DNA of 64,000 bases from Pelagibacteraceae bacterium AG-470-E16 (GTDB lineage Bacteria > Pseudomonadota > Alphaproteobacteria > Pelagibacterales > Pelagibacteraceae), in the NCBI GenBank assembly GCA_003209195.1, contig QCSF01000001.1:112271-176270 (forward strand), written 5' to 3'. A model generated the notes under the pieces. That model was not told the origin of the DNA. It saw nothing but the letters and a program-made list of their open reading frames with translations, and made no database searches. How positions within the stretch are numbered: the stretch's first letter is position 1; every line of letters starts with the position of its first letter. Below are positions 44,367 through 53,148 of this stretch, piece by piece. A program made the position numbers and the translations under genes.

Positions 44367-45185
44367 ATGAATTTTAAAGCGTTAAAAATGGACGGACTAG
44401 GAAATGATTTTTTGATTATTGACAACAGGTATCAAAAAATATCTCTAAATCAAGATCAAATTTTTAAGTTATCTGATAAAAAAAATAATATTGGATTTGA
44501 TCAATTAATCTACATTGAAAATTCAGATGATGCTGATGCTGAACTTAAATATTTTAATTCAGATGGAAAGACAGCTGATGCATGTGGAAATGGCAATCGA
44601 TGTGTTGCAGATATTCTAATTAAGGAAAAGAAAAGGGATAAAGTAATATTTAAAGTTGGCAAATTATTACATTATGGAAAGATCAATCAAGATAATCTGG
44701 TAAGCATTTTAATGCCAAAACCTAGTAATAAACTATCTGATATACCAGTTAGCAATGAGGTAAAAGATAATCCTTTAAAACTAAAAGTGAAAGAAAATTT
44801 ATTTGAGGGACATTTATTAAATGTTGGAAACCCACATGTTGTTTTTTTTAAAAGTATTTCTCATAATGATTTAATCAAGTTTGGACCAATTATAGAAAAT
44901 CATAAATATTTTCCAGATAGAATAAATGTTACTTTTGCAGATATTCAAGATAAAAAAAATATTAAAATAAGTGTTTGGGAAAGGGGCGCAGGAAATACAT
45001 TGGCTTGCGGAACAGCTGCATGTGCAACTGCATTTATAGCGTCACAAACTGAAAAAGCTGAAAATTCAGTAAACATTCATTTTAAAAAAGGACATTTAAA
45101 AATAGAAATTCAACCTGATGATAATATATTAATGACAGGACCTGTTTCAGAACCAAGAAAAATAGAAATTAATTTAGATGACTAG
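44367..45185 (+). CDS. dapF: diaminopimelate epimerase
   Basis: Cofactor-independent racemisation of LL- to meso-diaminopimelate for lysine and peptidoglycan. 272 residues of two mirrored halves with the catalytic cysteines in ADACGNGNRC (Cys73) and ERGAGNTLACGTAACA near 217. FKALKMDGLGNDFLIID at the N-terminus and VGNPHVVFF in the middle are typical. Divergent from ffh. Confidence 0.97.
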   Translation: MNFKALKMDGLGNDFLIIDNRYQKISLNQDQIFKLSDKKNNIGFDQLIYIENSDDADAELKYFNSDGKTADACGNGNRCVADILIKEKKRDKVIFKVGKLLHYGKINQDNLVSILMPKPSNKLSDIPVSNEVKDNPLKLKVKENLFEGHLLNVGNPHVVFFKSISHNDLIKFGPIIENHKYFPDRINVTFADIQDKKNIKISVWERGAGNTLACGTAACATAFIASQTEKAENSVNIHFKKGHLKIEIQPDDNILMTGPVSEPRKIEINLDD

Positions 45186-45207
45186 CAAAAATATAATGTT
45201 TTATGAA

Positions 45208-45254
45208 TTTAGACTAAATACATATAAGTCTAAAGTGACTCAAAAATATAGACT
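45208..45254. promoter_or_regulatory. three TAGACT/AGTCTA boxes ahead of ftsY
   Basis: The 104-bp dapF-ftsY gap holds an 8-bp perfect inverted repeat, TTTAGACT (45208-45215) and AGTCTAAA (45227-45234), separated by 11 nt, and a further TAGACT at 45249-45254. The last box is also the best -35 for a -10 TATATT at 45272-45277. It looks like a possible operator; it may also be a weak hairpin. Regulator unknown. Confidence 0.3.
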
Positions 45255-45289
45255 ATGCTGGATTGGATAATTATATTTTATTTTATTAA

Positions 45290-46201
45290 ATGAATTTTTT
45301 AAAGAAAATATCAAGTGGTCTTAAAAAAACCTCAGAAAATTTTAGCTCTGGTTTAGAAAATATTTTTAACAAATCTAAACCTGATCAAAATATTCTCCAA
45401 GAACTTGAGGACTTTATGATTTCATCAGATATTAGCCTTTCATTGACTGAAAAAATTATTAATAACATCAAAAATAAAAAGTTTGACTTAAGTGAACTAA
45501 CAAAATCAAATTTTCTAAAGCTTCTAAAAGAAGAAATGTTATCCATTCTCAAACCTGTTGAAAGTAATATTTTTGAAAAAACAAAATCACTACAAATTAT
45601 TTTAATGTGTGGTGTTAATGGTACTGGTAAAACAACAACTATTGGAAAGCTTTGTAAAATTTTAAAAAATTATGATAATAAAGTTATAGTTGGAGCGGCA
45701 GATACCTTCAGAGCTGCCGCTATTGAGCAACTAGAAAAATGGTGTTTAAAAAATTCAATCGATATTGAAAAATCTGAAACTGGATCTGATCCAGCCTCAG
45801 TAGCATTTAGAACTTTAGAAAAAGCAAAAAAAAATAATTACAACTTTTGCATTATAGATACAGCAGGAAGACTACATAATAAAAAGAATCTTATGGATGA
45901 ATTTTTAAAAATAATAAGAGTAATGAAAAAAATAGATGAAAACGCTCCACAAAAAATTATTATTGTTTTAGATGCCACCACAGGACAGAATGCACTAAAT
46001 CAAATTGAAGAATTTAATAAAATTTGTGAGTTATCTGGAATGATTGTAACAAAATTAGATGGCACAGCTAAAGGTGGTGTTATATTGCCAATTGCTGATA
46101 AATATAAACTTCCTATATATGCTATTGGCGTTGGTGAACAAGACGATGATCTTCACCCATTTCATGCAGAAAATTTTACAAATGCTTTTTTAAAAAAATA
46201 A
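45290..46201 (+). CDS. ftsY: signal recognition particle receptor FtsY (short form)
   Basis: SRP receptor GTPase at the membrane, 303 residues. N domain (about 20-95) and G domain with GVNGTGKTTTIGKL at 108-121, GAADTFRAAAIEQL, DTAGRLHNKKNLMDE, TKLDGTAKGG and IGVGEQDDDLHPF. The long acidic A domain of enterobacteria is missing; a short amphipathic Lys-rich start (FLKKISSGLKKT) probably does the membrane contact. The usual upstream partner mtaB is absent. One-base overlap with csaA (TAATG). Confidence 0.97.
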   Translation: MNFLKKISSGLKKTSENFSSGLENIFNKSKPDQNILQELEDFMISSDISLSLTEKIINNIKNKKFDLSELTKSNFLKLLKEEMLSILKPVESNIFEKTKSLQIILMCGVNGTGKTTTIGKLCKILKNYDNKVIVGAADTFRAAAIEQLEKWCLKNSIDIEKSETGSDPASVAFRTLEKAKKNNYNFCIIDTAGRLHNKKNLMDEFLKIIRVMKKIDENAPQKIIIVLDATTGQNALNQIEEFNKICELSGMIVTKLDGTAKGGVILPIADKYKLPIYAIGVGEQDDDLHPFHAENFTNAFLKK

Positions 46202-46542
46202 TGAAAAAAGAAATTACATATTTAGATTATGATCAAATACAAATATGTACTGGCACAATTGTAGAGGCATCAATTAATAAGAAGGCTAGAAAACCTGCGT
46301 ATGTTCTTAAAATCGATTTTGGAGAAAAAATCGGTATAAAAATTTCGTCGGCACAAATTACGAGTTACTATAAAACAAATGAATTAATAAATAAGCAGAT
46401 TATGGCAGTCTGTAACTTTCCACCAAGAAATATAGCTGGAACTCATTCGGAAGTTTTAGTTTTAGGCGCAATTGAAGAGGATGGAAAAGTAGTACTATTT
46501 CACCCGTCTCAAAAAGTAAAAAACGGCCTGCCTATTTCTTAG
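46201..46542 (+). CDS. csaA: tRNA-binding protein / secretion chaperone CsaA
   Basis: 113-residue single-domain protein with the OB-fold tRNA-binding domain also found in methionyl- and phenylalanyl-tRNA synthetases. Seen: ICTGTIVEASINKKARKPAYVLKIDFG, SAQIT, VCNFPPRNIAG and SEVLVLGAIE. CsaA proteins bind tRNA-like targets and have been linked to protein export, which fits its place behind ftsY. Its last 11 bp overlap the 3' end of the convergent hydrolase. Confidence 0.88.
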   Translation: MKKEITYLDYDQIQICTGTIVEASINKKARKPAYVLKIDFGEKIGIKISSAQITSYYKTNELINKQIMAVCNFPPRNIAGTHSEVLVLGAIEEDGKVVLFHPSQKVKNGLPIS

Positions 46543-47338
46543 AAATTTTATTCACAAAATCAGATAAAGCTTTTAACATATTCGCATCATATGCCATCAT
46601 GTGGTTATCAAAGTTTGGAAAATAAAAATATTTTGGTTGATTCGCTATTTCATAAATTTTTTTACCCATATAAAATGGAACTAACAGATCAGCTTTACCA
46701 TGGAGTACTAAAATTGGTGTTTTGACCTTTTTTATTTTTTGAATTGAATTGTATCTATCTCGCTGCAAGATGCTTATAGGCAAAAATGGATAAAATCTTT
46801 TACCCATATCAACCATTGATGTATAGGGTGACTCCAATATAACACCAAAATAATCTTTTTTACTAGCTAGTTCAACTGCAACACCAGTTCCAAGTGACTC
46901 TCCGTATAGAATTATATCTTTTTTATCTATACCTTTTTTTTCTAGCCAATCCACAGCCTTAATTGCATCATTGTACAACCCCCTTTCTGTTGGCTTACCA
47001 TTGTTTCCACTAAATCCGCGCCAAGAAATAATTAAAAAATTTAAGTTTAAATCTTTTAATTTATTTAATTTGTATACTCTTGCACTTAACTCACCAGCAT
47101 TTCCGTGCAAAAAAAGTATTGTTTTTTTATTTATTGAGTTACTTGAAAACCATGATTTCAACTTAATGTTTTCCTCAGAATTTATAAAGACTTCCTCATA
47201 GTTAAAGAGTATTTCAGTTTTATCCGTATTTTTAATATTTGGATGGTACATAAATGATCTTTGAAAAATATACATAAATAATAGAACACATATGTAAAAA
47301 AAAAGAATACCAACAAAAAAAAGTTTGATCATTTTCAT
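46532..47338 (-). CDS. membrane-anchored alpha/beta hydrolase (Bem46/YfhR type)
   Basis: 268 residues. One N-terminal membrane segment (about 4-26) followed by YHPN, then a serine hydrolase fold: LFLHGNAGE, WRGFSGNNGKPTE, nucleophile elbow YGESLGTGVA, acid in LHGKADLLVP and His in FDNHMMA. The active site is presumably periplasmic or membrane-proximal. Substrate unknown; an acyl-ester or peptide-like target would fit the family. ATGA overlap with the EamA transporter gene upstream. Confidence 0.85.
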   Translation of the reverse strand: MKMIKLFFVGILFFYICVLLFMYIFQRSFMYHPNIKNTDKTEILFNYEEVFINSEENIKLKSWFSSNSINKKTILFLHGNAGELSARVYKLNKLKDLNLNFLIISWRGFSGNNGKPTERGLYNDAIKAVDWLEKKGIDKKDIILYGESLGTGVAVELASKKDYFGVILESPYTSMVDMGKRFYPFLPISILQRDRYNSIQKIKKVKTPILVLHGKADLLVPFYMGKKIYEIANQPKYFYFPNFDNHMMAYDANMLKALSDFVNKISKK

Positions 47339-48240
47339 TTAAATTTTTTTTGAACTAAAAAAATCCCTATCAATACAAATAAAGCTCCATAAAAGTGATA
47401 TAACATTAATTTTTCTGAAAATAACACCATTCCATATATCGCTCCATATATAGGCATTAAATATACTGTTAAACCAGCTACAGATGCGCCAACGACTTGT
47501 TGCAGTTTTGTATACATTAAAAACGCAATCACTCCAGGAAATATTGCAGCCAAAATGGTAAATTCAAAATAACTATAGTTAAATTCTGTTGGTAAAAAAA
47601 ATAAATACTCAATAATAAAAAAGGGGGCTAAGATTATAGAGCCCATTAAACTCATAATTGTAAATCTCTCTAAAATACTGAAGTTGCTTTTCCAATTAAT
47701 TAAAAATATTGAAAATAAAGACCATGATATTGCTGCACCAAATATCCACAAATCACCAGAACTAAATTTTAGATTAAAAAAATTTAAAATATTTCCTTTA
47801 AAAATTATAAATGAAACTCCAAACAAACTTAATATTACCCCAGTGTATTGAAAAAGTTTTAATCTTTCTTGGTAAATATATGCAGATAACAATACAATAA
47901 ATATCGGTGATAATGCATAAATTATCGACATGTTCGTGACAGTTGTTGTCAGACCAGATATGTAAGGTAGTGCACCACATCCTGCGAATCCAGTCAAACT
48001 TAAAAAAAATAATCTCCAAAATTCTTTAATTAAAAATAATTTTTTTTTAACAATTGAATTGTAAATGAATGGAAAAAAAATAAAAAAAACCAACATCCAT
48101 CTTGACGAAGCTAAAGCAATAGGAGGAATATTTTCAAATGCACCTCTAGCAATAGCAATATTACTTGTCATAAATATTGGTTGAATAAATAATAAAGATA
48201 ACTGAAAAAAAGACGACTTGCTTTTTTGAAATTTAATCAA
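47335..48240 (-). CDS. EamA/DMT-family transporter
   Basis: 301 residues, ten predicted membrane helices made of two five-helix repeats (EamA domains, about 12-140 and 155-298). Seen: ANIAIARGAFENIPPIALASSRW in the first repeat, GALPYISGLTTT, and the second repeat GASVAGLTVYLMPIYGAIYGM. Members export or import amino acids, nucleosides or other small metabolites; substrate is unknown here. Lies between the 75-residue membrane protein and the hydrolase. Confidence 0.88.
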   Translation of the reverse strand: MIKFQKSKSSFFQLSLLFIQPIFMTSNIAIARGAFENIPPIALASSRWMLVFFIFFPFIYNSIVKKKLFLIKEFWRLFFLSLTGFAGCGALPYISGLTTTVTNMSIIYALSPIFIVLLSAYIYQERLKLFQYTGVILSLFGVSFIIFKGNILNFFNLKFSSGDLWIFGAAISWSLFSIFLINWKSNFSILERFTIMSLMGSIILAPFFIIEYLFFLPTEFNYSYFEFTILAAIFPGVIAFLMYTKLQQVVGASVAGLTVYLMPIYGAIYGMVLFSEKLMLYHFYGALFVLIGIFLVQKKFK

Positions 48241-48247
48241 TTTTAAA

Positions 48248-48475
48248 TTATGAATTTTTTCTTAAAAATTTTTGTGATATTTTATCTATTATACGAATAT
48301 TAAATATTTCTAATACCTCTACCATCATCATAAAAATCGCTGCTCCCATGATTATCCAAACAGGCAGAATATCAAAAAAAGTAATCATGTTTGACGCGTT
48401 TAGAGTAATTGTAACACCCAATAAAAAAATAATTGTTAAGCCAGTACCAATTATTGCCGCAATTTTATTTATCAT
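48248..48475 (-). CDS. 75-residue integral membrane protein of unknown function
   Basis: Two hydrophobic segments (about residues 5-26 and 36-57) flank a short loop (NASNMITFFDILP), followed by a basic tail (DKISQKFLRKNS). The ATG overlaps the amidase stop by 11 nt and the gene ends 8 bp before the EamA transporter, so it is translated as part of this operon. I recognise no family. It could be a partner of the transporter or of the hydrolase. Compact spacing and absence of stops make it likely real. Confidence 0.65.
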   Translation of the reverse strand: MINKIAAIIGTGLTIIFLLGVTITLNASNMITFFDILPVWIIMGAAIFMMMVEVLEIFNIRIIDKISQKFLRKNS

Positions 48476-49808
48476 TACCTAAACCTTTTACTTTATTAAT
48501 AAGCCAATTGGAAGTTCTCAGTAACCGTGGATCGTCAAATTTTTCCCCTATTATTTGTATACCTAATGGCATATCACCTTCCCCTTTCAATAATGGTAAT
48601 GATAAAGTTGGCACTCCAAGATAGGTCCAAACTGTACAAAATTCAGGACTTCCGGTATTTTTTAAAGATTTTGGAGCTATGCCAGTTGTAGCTGGTGTTA
48701 ATACGGCGTGATAATCTTGAAATGTTTCTTGAAATAACTCATAAAAATATTTTCTATTTTCACATGCTTCAACGTATTCACTTGATTTATATTTAAATCC
48801 TCTACTAATTGCTTCCAATAATTTTTTTCCCATTTTATCTTTTGACTTTTTGTAATAATCTGAGAATGCATATGCCATATCCGTCTCGTGAATGACTTGA
48901 TGGTATCTAGATATATCCTTAAAATATGATGGCTCATCTACAATCTCAATATTGTTTTTATGTTTTTTTACAAAATTCTCAAAACTTCTAATTGCATGTT
49001 TCTCCATATTTTTCCAATTACTAGTTTTCATAAAAACAAAGCTTGGGTCAAATGGTGGGGCTTCTTTGCAGATTTCATTTATGTTTGATACAGAAAATGG
49101 AATAGTTGATGTATCCTCTATATCGTGCCTAATAATTTCTTTTGCTACCAAGGCTATGTCTTCAATATGTCGTGCAAAAATCCCCACATGATCTAATAAA
49201 TGGGATTGTTTAAGGACGCCGTTTCTAGATATTAAGCCGTATGTTGGCTTATACCCTATCACACCACAATAAGATGCCGGTCGTATTACAGAGCCATTAG
49301 TTTGCGATCCGATTGTAACGGGACACATATATGATGCTACAGCAGCTGCTGATCCACTTGATGAACCGCCAGGTGTTCTATTTTTATCATGTGGATTTTT
49401 TGTTTTGCCAGGATCAAAATAAGCAAATTCTGTTGTGACTGTTTTTCCCATAATGAGGGCCCCAGAATTTCTTAAAAAACTAACTACTGAAGCATCATTT
49501 TTTGTGTGAACACCTCCAATTATATTTGTACCACATCTTGTTGGCATGTCGTTTGTACCGAATATATCTTTGACACCTATGGGCAGTCCATGCAATGGTC
49601 CAGTATCTCTACCTAAATTTTTATGATCATCGGCTTCACTTGCTTTATTTAAAATAAAGTTTTTATCAAAATGCTCCCATGCTTCAACTGCTTCATCAAA
49701 TTTTTCAATACGCGTTGATAAGCTTTTTAAAACATCTAAGGATTTAACATCATCATTTTTAATCATTCTTGCAATCTCAGTTGCTGATAAAAAACATATA
49801 TCTTTCAT
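48465..49808 (-). CDS. amidase-signature hydrolase
   Basis: 447 residues of the amidase-signature family, which hydrolyses C-N bonds of amides. The Ser-Ser-Lys triad is visible: Lys in GLPIGVKDIFGT, the signature GGSSSGSAAAVAS, and TIGSQTNGSVIRPASYCG with the nucleophile Ser. The C-terminus has TPATTGIAP and GVPTLSLPL. Too short and out of context for GatA. It is downstream of dctM by 12 bp, so the TRAP system may import its amide substrate. Confidence 0.88.
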   Translation of the reverse strand: MKDICFLSATEIARMIKNDDVKSLDVLKSLSTRIEKFDEAVEAWEHFDKNFILNKASEADDHKNLGRDTGPLHGLPIGVKDIFGTNDMPTRCGTNIIGGVHTKNDASVVSFLRNSGALIMGKTVTTEFAYFDPGKTKNPHDKNRTPGGSSSGSAAAVASYMCPVTIGSQTNGSVIRPASYCGVIGYKPTYGLISRNGVLKQSHLLDHVGIFARHIEDIALVAKEIIRHDIEDTSTIPFSVSNINEICKEAPPFDPSFVFMKTSNWKNMEKHAIRSFENFVKKHKNNIEIVDEPSYFKDISRYHQVIHETDMAYAFSDYYKKSKDKMGKKLLEAISRGFKYKSSEYVEACENRKYFYELFQETFQDYHAVLTPATTGIAPKSLKNTGSPEFCTVWTYLGVPTLSLPLLKGEGDMPLGIQIIGEKFDDPRLLRTSNWLINKVKGLGNDK

Positions 49809-49820
49809 AACTTATTTTAT

Positions 49821-51182
49821 TTAAGCTGGGCCAAATAATGCTGTAGGTAACCATAAAGCGAGGCCAGGGAAATTGTACATTATTACCATAGCCAAAATTA
49901 CGATTAACAAGAAAGGCATAATACCTTTAAAAATTTCCATCAGCTCAACATTTGTTTTTTGAACTCCTTTAAGGTAATAGGCAGACATTGCCATTGGTGG
50001 AGTTAAAAAAGAAGTTTGTAAATTTAAAGCAATTAACATTGCGAAAAAATATGGATTTACACCAAATGTTTCAAGCAGAGGTAAAAAAATTGGAACAAAA
50101 ATTATTAAAATCTCTGTCCATTCCAAAGGCCACCCTAGTAAAAATATTATTATTTGAGTAATAACTAAAAATTGCCACGGCTTTAAATCCATTGTTGTAA
50201 AGAATTGTTCAAATACCTCATGACCACCTAAATAAGAAAATACTGATGCGAATGTCCAAGAGCCTATGAATAACCACATAATCATTGCAGAAGTCTTAGC
50301 TGTTAAAAAAACAGATTCTTTAAATGATTGCCACTTCAAAGTTTTATAAAAATAAGCCATTACCAAAGCCCCAAAAGCTCCTACAGCTGCTGCTTCAGCT
50401 GGTGTTGCAATACCCGCCAAAATTGTTCCTAAAACTAAAAGTATTAATGAAAATAAAGGTAAAAAAGAAATTATTACTTCTTTAATAATAATATTGCTGG
50501 GGGGAATTTCCTCTGCCTGAGGCTTTGGTGCAAGGTGAGGTTTCCACATAGCCAAACCAATTGCATAAAAAATATACAAACTTGCTAATAATAAGCCTGG
50601 TAGCATTGCTGCAGCAAAAAGTCTTAATGGAGATAACTGTGCAATTACAGCATAAACAATCAACATGATACTTGGTGGTATTAAAATACCTAGACAACCA
50701 CCAGAACATATCACCCCAGATGCAAATTTTTTATCATAACCAGCCTTAATCATTGCTGGCCACGCTAACAATCCCATTAAAGTAACTACTGCACCTATAA
50801 TTCCTGTTGCTGTTGAAAAAAGTGCGCATGTAATTAAAGCAGCAACTGCCATAGAAGCTGGCAATCTATGAGATGCCAAACGAATTGCAAAAAATAATTT
50901 TGCTACAATACCTGCTCTTTCTACAACGTAACCCATAAATAAGAACAAAGGGACAGCCGTTAGGACATGATTATCCATTACAGAGTAAGTATTTTGAACT
51001 ACTAGATCAAAAATTCGGTTATCAAAAATACTTTCCATTGTTTCAGGATTCCAATAAGCAAAATATCCAAATCCAACGCCCATTGCTAAAAGTGTAAATG
51101 CAATTGGGAATCCAAGTAAAACAAAAAGTAAGAAAACACACATCATGAATAATGCTACTTCAGGATTTGTCATACCAAACAT
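49821..51182 (-). CDS. dctM: TRAP transporter large permease
   Basis: 12-helix ion-coupled permease of the TRAP family, 453 residues, with FLLFVLLGFPIAFTLLAMG, AVPLFLFMGYVVERAGI, GVICSGGCLGILIPPSIMLIVYAVIAQ and ATPAEAAAVGAFGAL. The type resembles the FcbT3/TakM branch. It co-transports sodium and a carboxylate delivered by DctP. 3 bp behind dctQ. Confidence 0.95.
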   Translation of the reverse strand: MFGMTNPEVALFMMCVFLLFVLLGFPIAFTLLAMGVGFGYFAYWNPETMESIFDNRIFDLVVQNTYSVMDNHVLTAVPLFLFMGYVVERAGIVAKLFFAIRLASHRLPASMAVAALITCALFSTATGIIGAVVTLMGLLAWPAMIKAGYDKKFASGVICSGGCLGILIPPSIMLIVYAVIAQLSPLRLFAAAMLPGLLLASLYIFYAIGLAMWKPHLAPKPQAEEIPPSNIIIKEVIISFLPLFSLILLVLGTILAGIATPAEAAAVGAFGALVMAYFYKTLKWQSFKESVFLTAKTSAMIMWLFIGSWTFASVFSYLGGHEVFEQFFTTMDLKPWQFLVITQIIIFLLGWPLEWTEILIIFVPIFLPLLETFGVNPYFFAMLIALNLQTSFLTPPMAMSAYYLKGVQKTNVELMEIFKGIMPFLLIVILAMVIMYNFPGLALWLPTALFGPA

Positions 51183-51185
51183 TTT

Positions 51186-51770
51186 TTATAACTCTCCTTT
51201 TTCTGATGCTTCACGCATCAATTTTTCTTCTGTTTCAAGTACGTCCTCTTGTCTCTCTGGCCATTTCAAAGTTTTAATTGCGATGACACATCTCATCACC
51301 TCACTAATACCTTGAATGATAAGAATAAAACCTGCTACTGGTATTAGAGTTTTAATCATATAAATCTGAATTTGTGCGGGACTATTCCAACTTGTTTCTT
51401 TTGAATTCCAAGCATTACCTGCATAATCAATTCCTGCAAAGGCAAGCGCGCAAATACCTGGAAAATAAAATAAAAAATACAAGACCAAATCAATTTTAGC
51501 TTGTGTCGGAGTTGAGAATAATCTGTAAATTACATCACCTCTCACATGAGCATCGCATGATAAAGTATAAGCACCTGCCATCAAAAAAAGTGCACCATAC
51601 ATTTGAAGACTAAAATCAAAATTCCAAAGAGTAGGTGCATTAAACAAATATGCCATTGTTACCTCGTAAACGGTGCCTAAACAAAGAATTACTATACACC
51701 AAGCAAAACCTTTACCAACCCAACGGCTTAAACATTCAGCAAATCTTATGTAATTTTGAACAAAACTCAC
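51186..51770 (-). CDS. dctQ: TRAP transporter small permease
   Basis: Four-helix subunit that supports DctM, 194 residues, with WCIVILCLGTVYEVTMAYLF and WNFDFSLQMYGALFLMAGAYTLSCDAHVRGDV (the last part is the DctQ signature for this branch). GTG start at 51770. A 13-bp stem terminator stands between it and dctP. Confidence 0.93.
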   Translation of the reverse strand: MSFVQNYIRFAECLSRWVGKGFAWCIVILCLGTVYEVTMAYLFNAPTLWNFDFSLQMYGALFLMAGAYTLSCDAHVRGDVIYRLFSTPTQAKIDLVLYFLFYFPGICALAFAGIDYAGNAWNSKETSWNSPAQIQIYMIKTLIPVAGFILIIQGISEVMRCVIAIKTLKWPERQEDVLETEEKLMREASEKGEL

Positions 51771-51808
51771 TTAATTTATTTATATTTTTAATTTGTTTTT
51801 GGCTATAA

Positions 51809-51838
51809 AATAAAGGGGTCCGTTAGGACCCCTTTATT
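51809..51838 (-). terminator. intrinsic terminator between dctP and dctQ
   Basis: 13-bp perfect stem, arms 51809-51821 and 51826-51838, loop GTTA on the plus strand. On the minus strand the 3' arm runs into TTTATTTTAT. Partial read-through would give more binding protein than permease, a common TRAP arrangement. Confidence 0.85.
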
Positions 51839-51850
51839 AAATATGTTTTA

Positions 51851-52999
51851 TTAAATTTTAACCTTTGCTGGATCACCAAAAGTTCTTGTATAAGCCAGTC
51901 TATAATTAGGCTGGTTCATAAATAGATACTTCATCACTTTTTTTGCATACGCCTGTTGTGATCTAACAATTTCATCAAATAAAGGATCTTTTCTAAAATC
52001 CTTCATAACAGTATCCCAAGCTTTTAACTGAGCATCTAGGATTTCGTCAGAAGTTTGATAAACATTTACCCCAGACTCTTTCATCAGTCTTCCTAAATCA
52101 TTAGAATATCTAACTAATGCCATAAAATAGTTTGCAGTATTAGTTGCTTCAGCAGCGTGCTTTATAATTGCTTGATGTGCTGGTGATAAACTATTTAGCT
52201 TCTTTTTATTAAACATAAGTTCAAACATTTCTTGAGATTGATGGAAACTTCCTAAATGATAATGTTTAGAAACATCCTGCATTCCAAAGTCTCTATCTGA
52301 TGTAGGATTATTGAATTCAGCAGCTTCAATTAAACCAGTTTTCATGGCTGGTTGAATTTCACCACCTGGTAATTGCCTGACTACCATACCCATTTTTTGA
52401 AGTACATTTGTCGCGAGACCAACAGTTCTATACTTCATCCCTTTTACATCTTTAACTTTAGTAACATTCTTTTTAAACCATCCAAAAGGTTGGGCTGGCA
52501 TTGGCATTGCAAAATATCCAACAACGTCAAGACCTATCTTCTTTAACGTTTTCTCATACAATGCTCTTCCTCCACCTTCTTCAATCCATCCCATTAATTC
52601 TTGTGATGAAAATCCATAAGATGGACCTGTACCAAATAAAGAAGCAGCAGGGTTTTTACCGTACCAATAAGCAGTAACTAAGTGACCAGCGTCTACAACA
52701 CCTTTGCTCACTCCATCTGCAATTTCTTTAGTTTTTAAAACTGCACCGACAGGTAAAACTTCTAATTGTAGTGAACCACCACCCATAGCGTTTACTCTAT
52801 CTCCATACTGCTTTGCCATCTCTAAAAAGATACCACCGCCCCATGCAGCTTGCATTTTCAGTTTCACTGTTTTGCTGTGTGAACCTGACCAAGCAGCGAC
52901 ATTGGGCATTGCTACAGCTGCTGCTGTTGCACCCGTGACGACTGCTGCTTTTTTGAAAAATTTACGCCTAGAATTAGACGTAACGTTTTTTTTTGACAT
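51851..52999 (-). CDS. dctP: TRAP transporter substrate-binding protein (DctP/TakP type)
   Basis: Periplasmic binding protein, about 382 residues. N-terminal twin-arginine signal SRRKFFKKAAVVTG (residues 10-23) ending near PNVAAWSGS, so it is probably folded before export. Features of the 2-oxoacid/lactate branch (TakP, FcbT1): LKMQAAWGGGIFLEMAKQYG, WYGKNPAASLFGTGPSYGF, WIEEGGGRALYE, YRTVGLATNVLQKMG, PGGEIQPAMKTGLIEAAEFN. I start at ATG 52999, preceded by GGGAG at 8 nt. Ligand is not proven; a 2-hydroxy- or 2-oxoacid fits the neighbouring genes. Confidence 0.92.
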   Translation of the reverse strand: MSKKNVTSNSRRKFFKKAAVVTGATAAAVAMPNVAAWSGSHSKTVKLKMQAAWGGGIFLEMAKQYGDRVNAMGGGSLQLEVLPVGAVLKTKEIADGVSKGVVDAGHLVTAYWYGKNPAASLFGTGPSYGFSSQELMGWIEEGGGRALYEKTLKKIGLDVVGYFAMPMPAQPFGWFKKNVTKVKDVKGMKYRTVGLATNVLQKMGMVVRQLPGGEIQPAMKTGLIEAAEFNNPTSDRDFGMQDVSKHYHLGSFHQSQEMFELMFNKKKLNSLSPAHQAIIKHAAEATNTANYFMALVRYSNDLGRLMKESGVNVYQTSDEILDAQLKAWDTVMKDFRKDPLFDEIVRSQQAYAKKVMKYLFMNQPNYRLAYTRTFGDPAKVKI

Positions 53000-53089
53000 G
53001 TTTTTTTCTCCCATGTTATTTAAATTTAACATCTTAATTTTAACCTAATAAATTAATGGTATCTATCTAAATATAATGAAATTATGCCT

Positions 53090-53131
53090 ACTATTTAAAA
53101 TATTAATAGTATTTGATTATTATTAAATCAA
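53090..53131 (-). promoter_or_regulatory. candidate dctP promoter with overlapping palindrome
   Basis: Minus strand -35 TTGATT (53126-53131), 17-bp spacer, -10 TATTAA (53103-53108). A palindrome with arms ACTATT (53090-53095) and AATAGT (53105-53110) covers the -10 and start region, a usual operator position. No regulator gene is nearby. Confidence 0.35.
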
Positions 53132-53148
53132 CTCAAAGTTGTTTTAAT
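53122..53148 (-). terminator. weak terminator-like hairpin after the hydroxyacid operon
   Basis: On the minus strand, arms CAACT and AGTTG with loop TTG, extended by imperfect ATTAAA/TTTAAT pairing, overlap the stop codon of the 2-hydroxyacid dehydrogenase. The following sequence is A/T-rich rather than a clean T-run. Confidence 0.4.
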
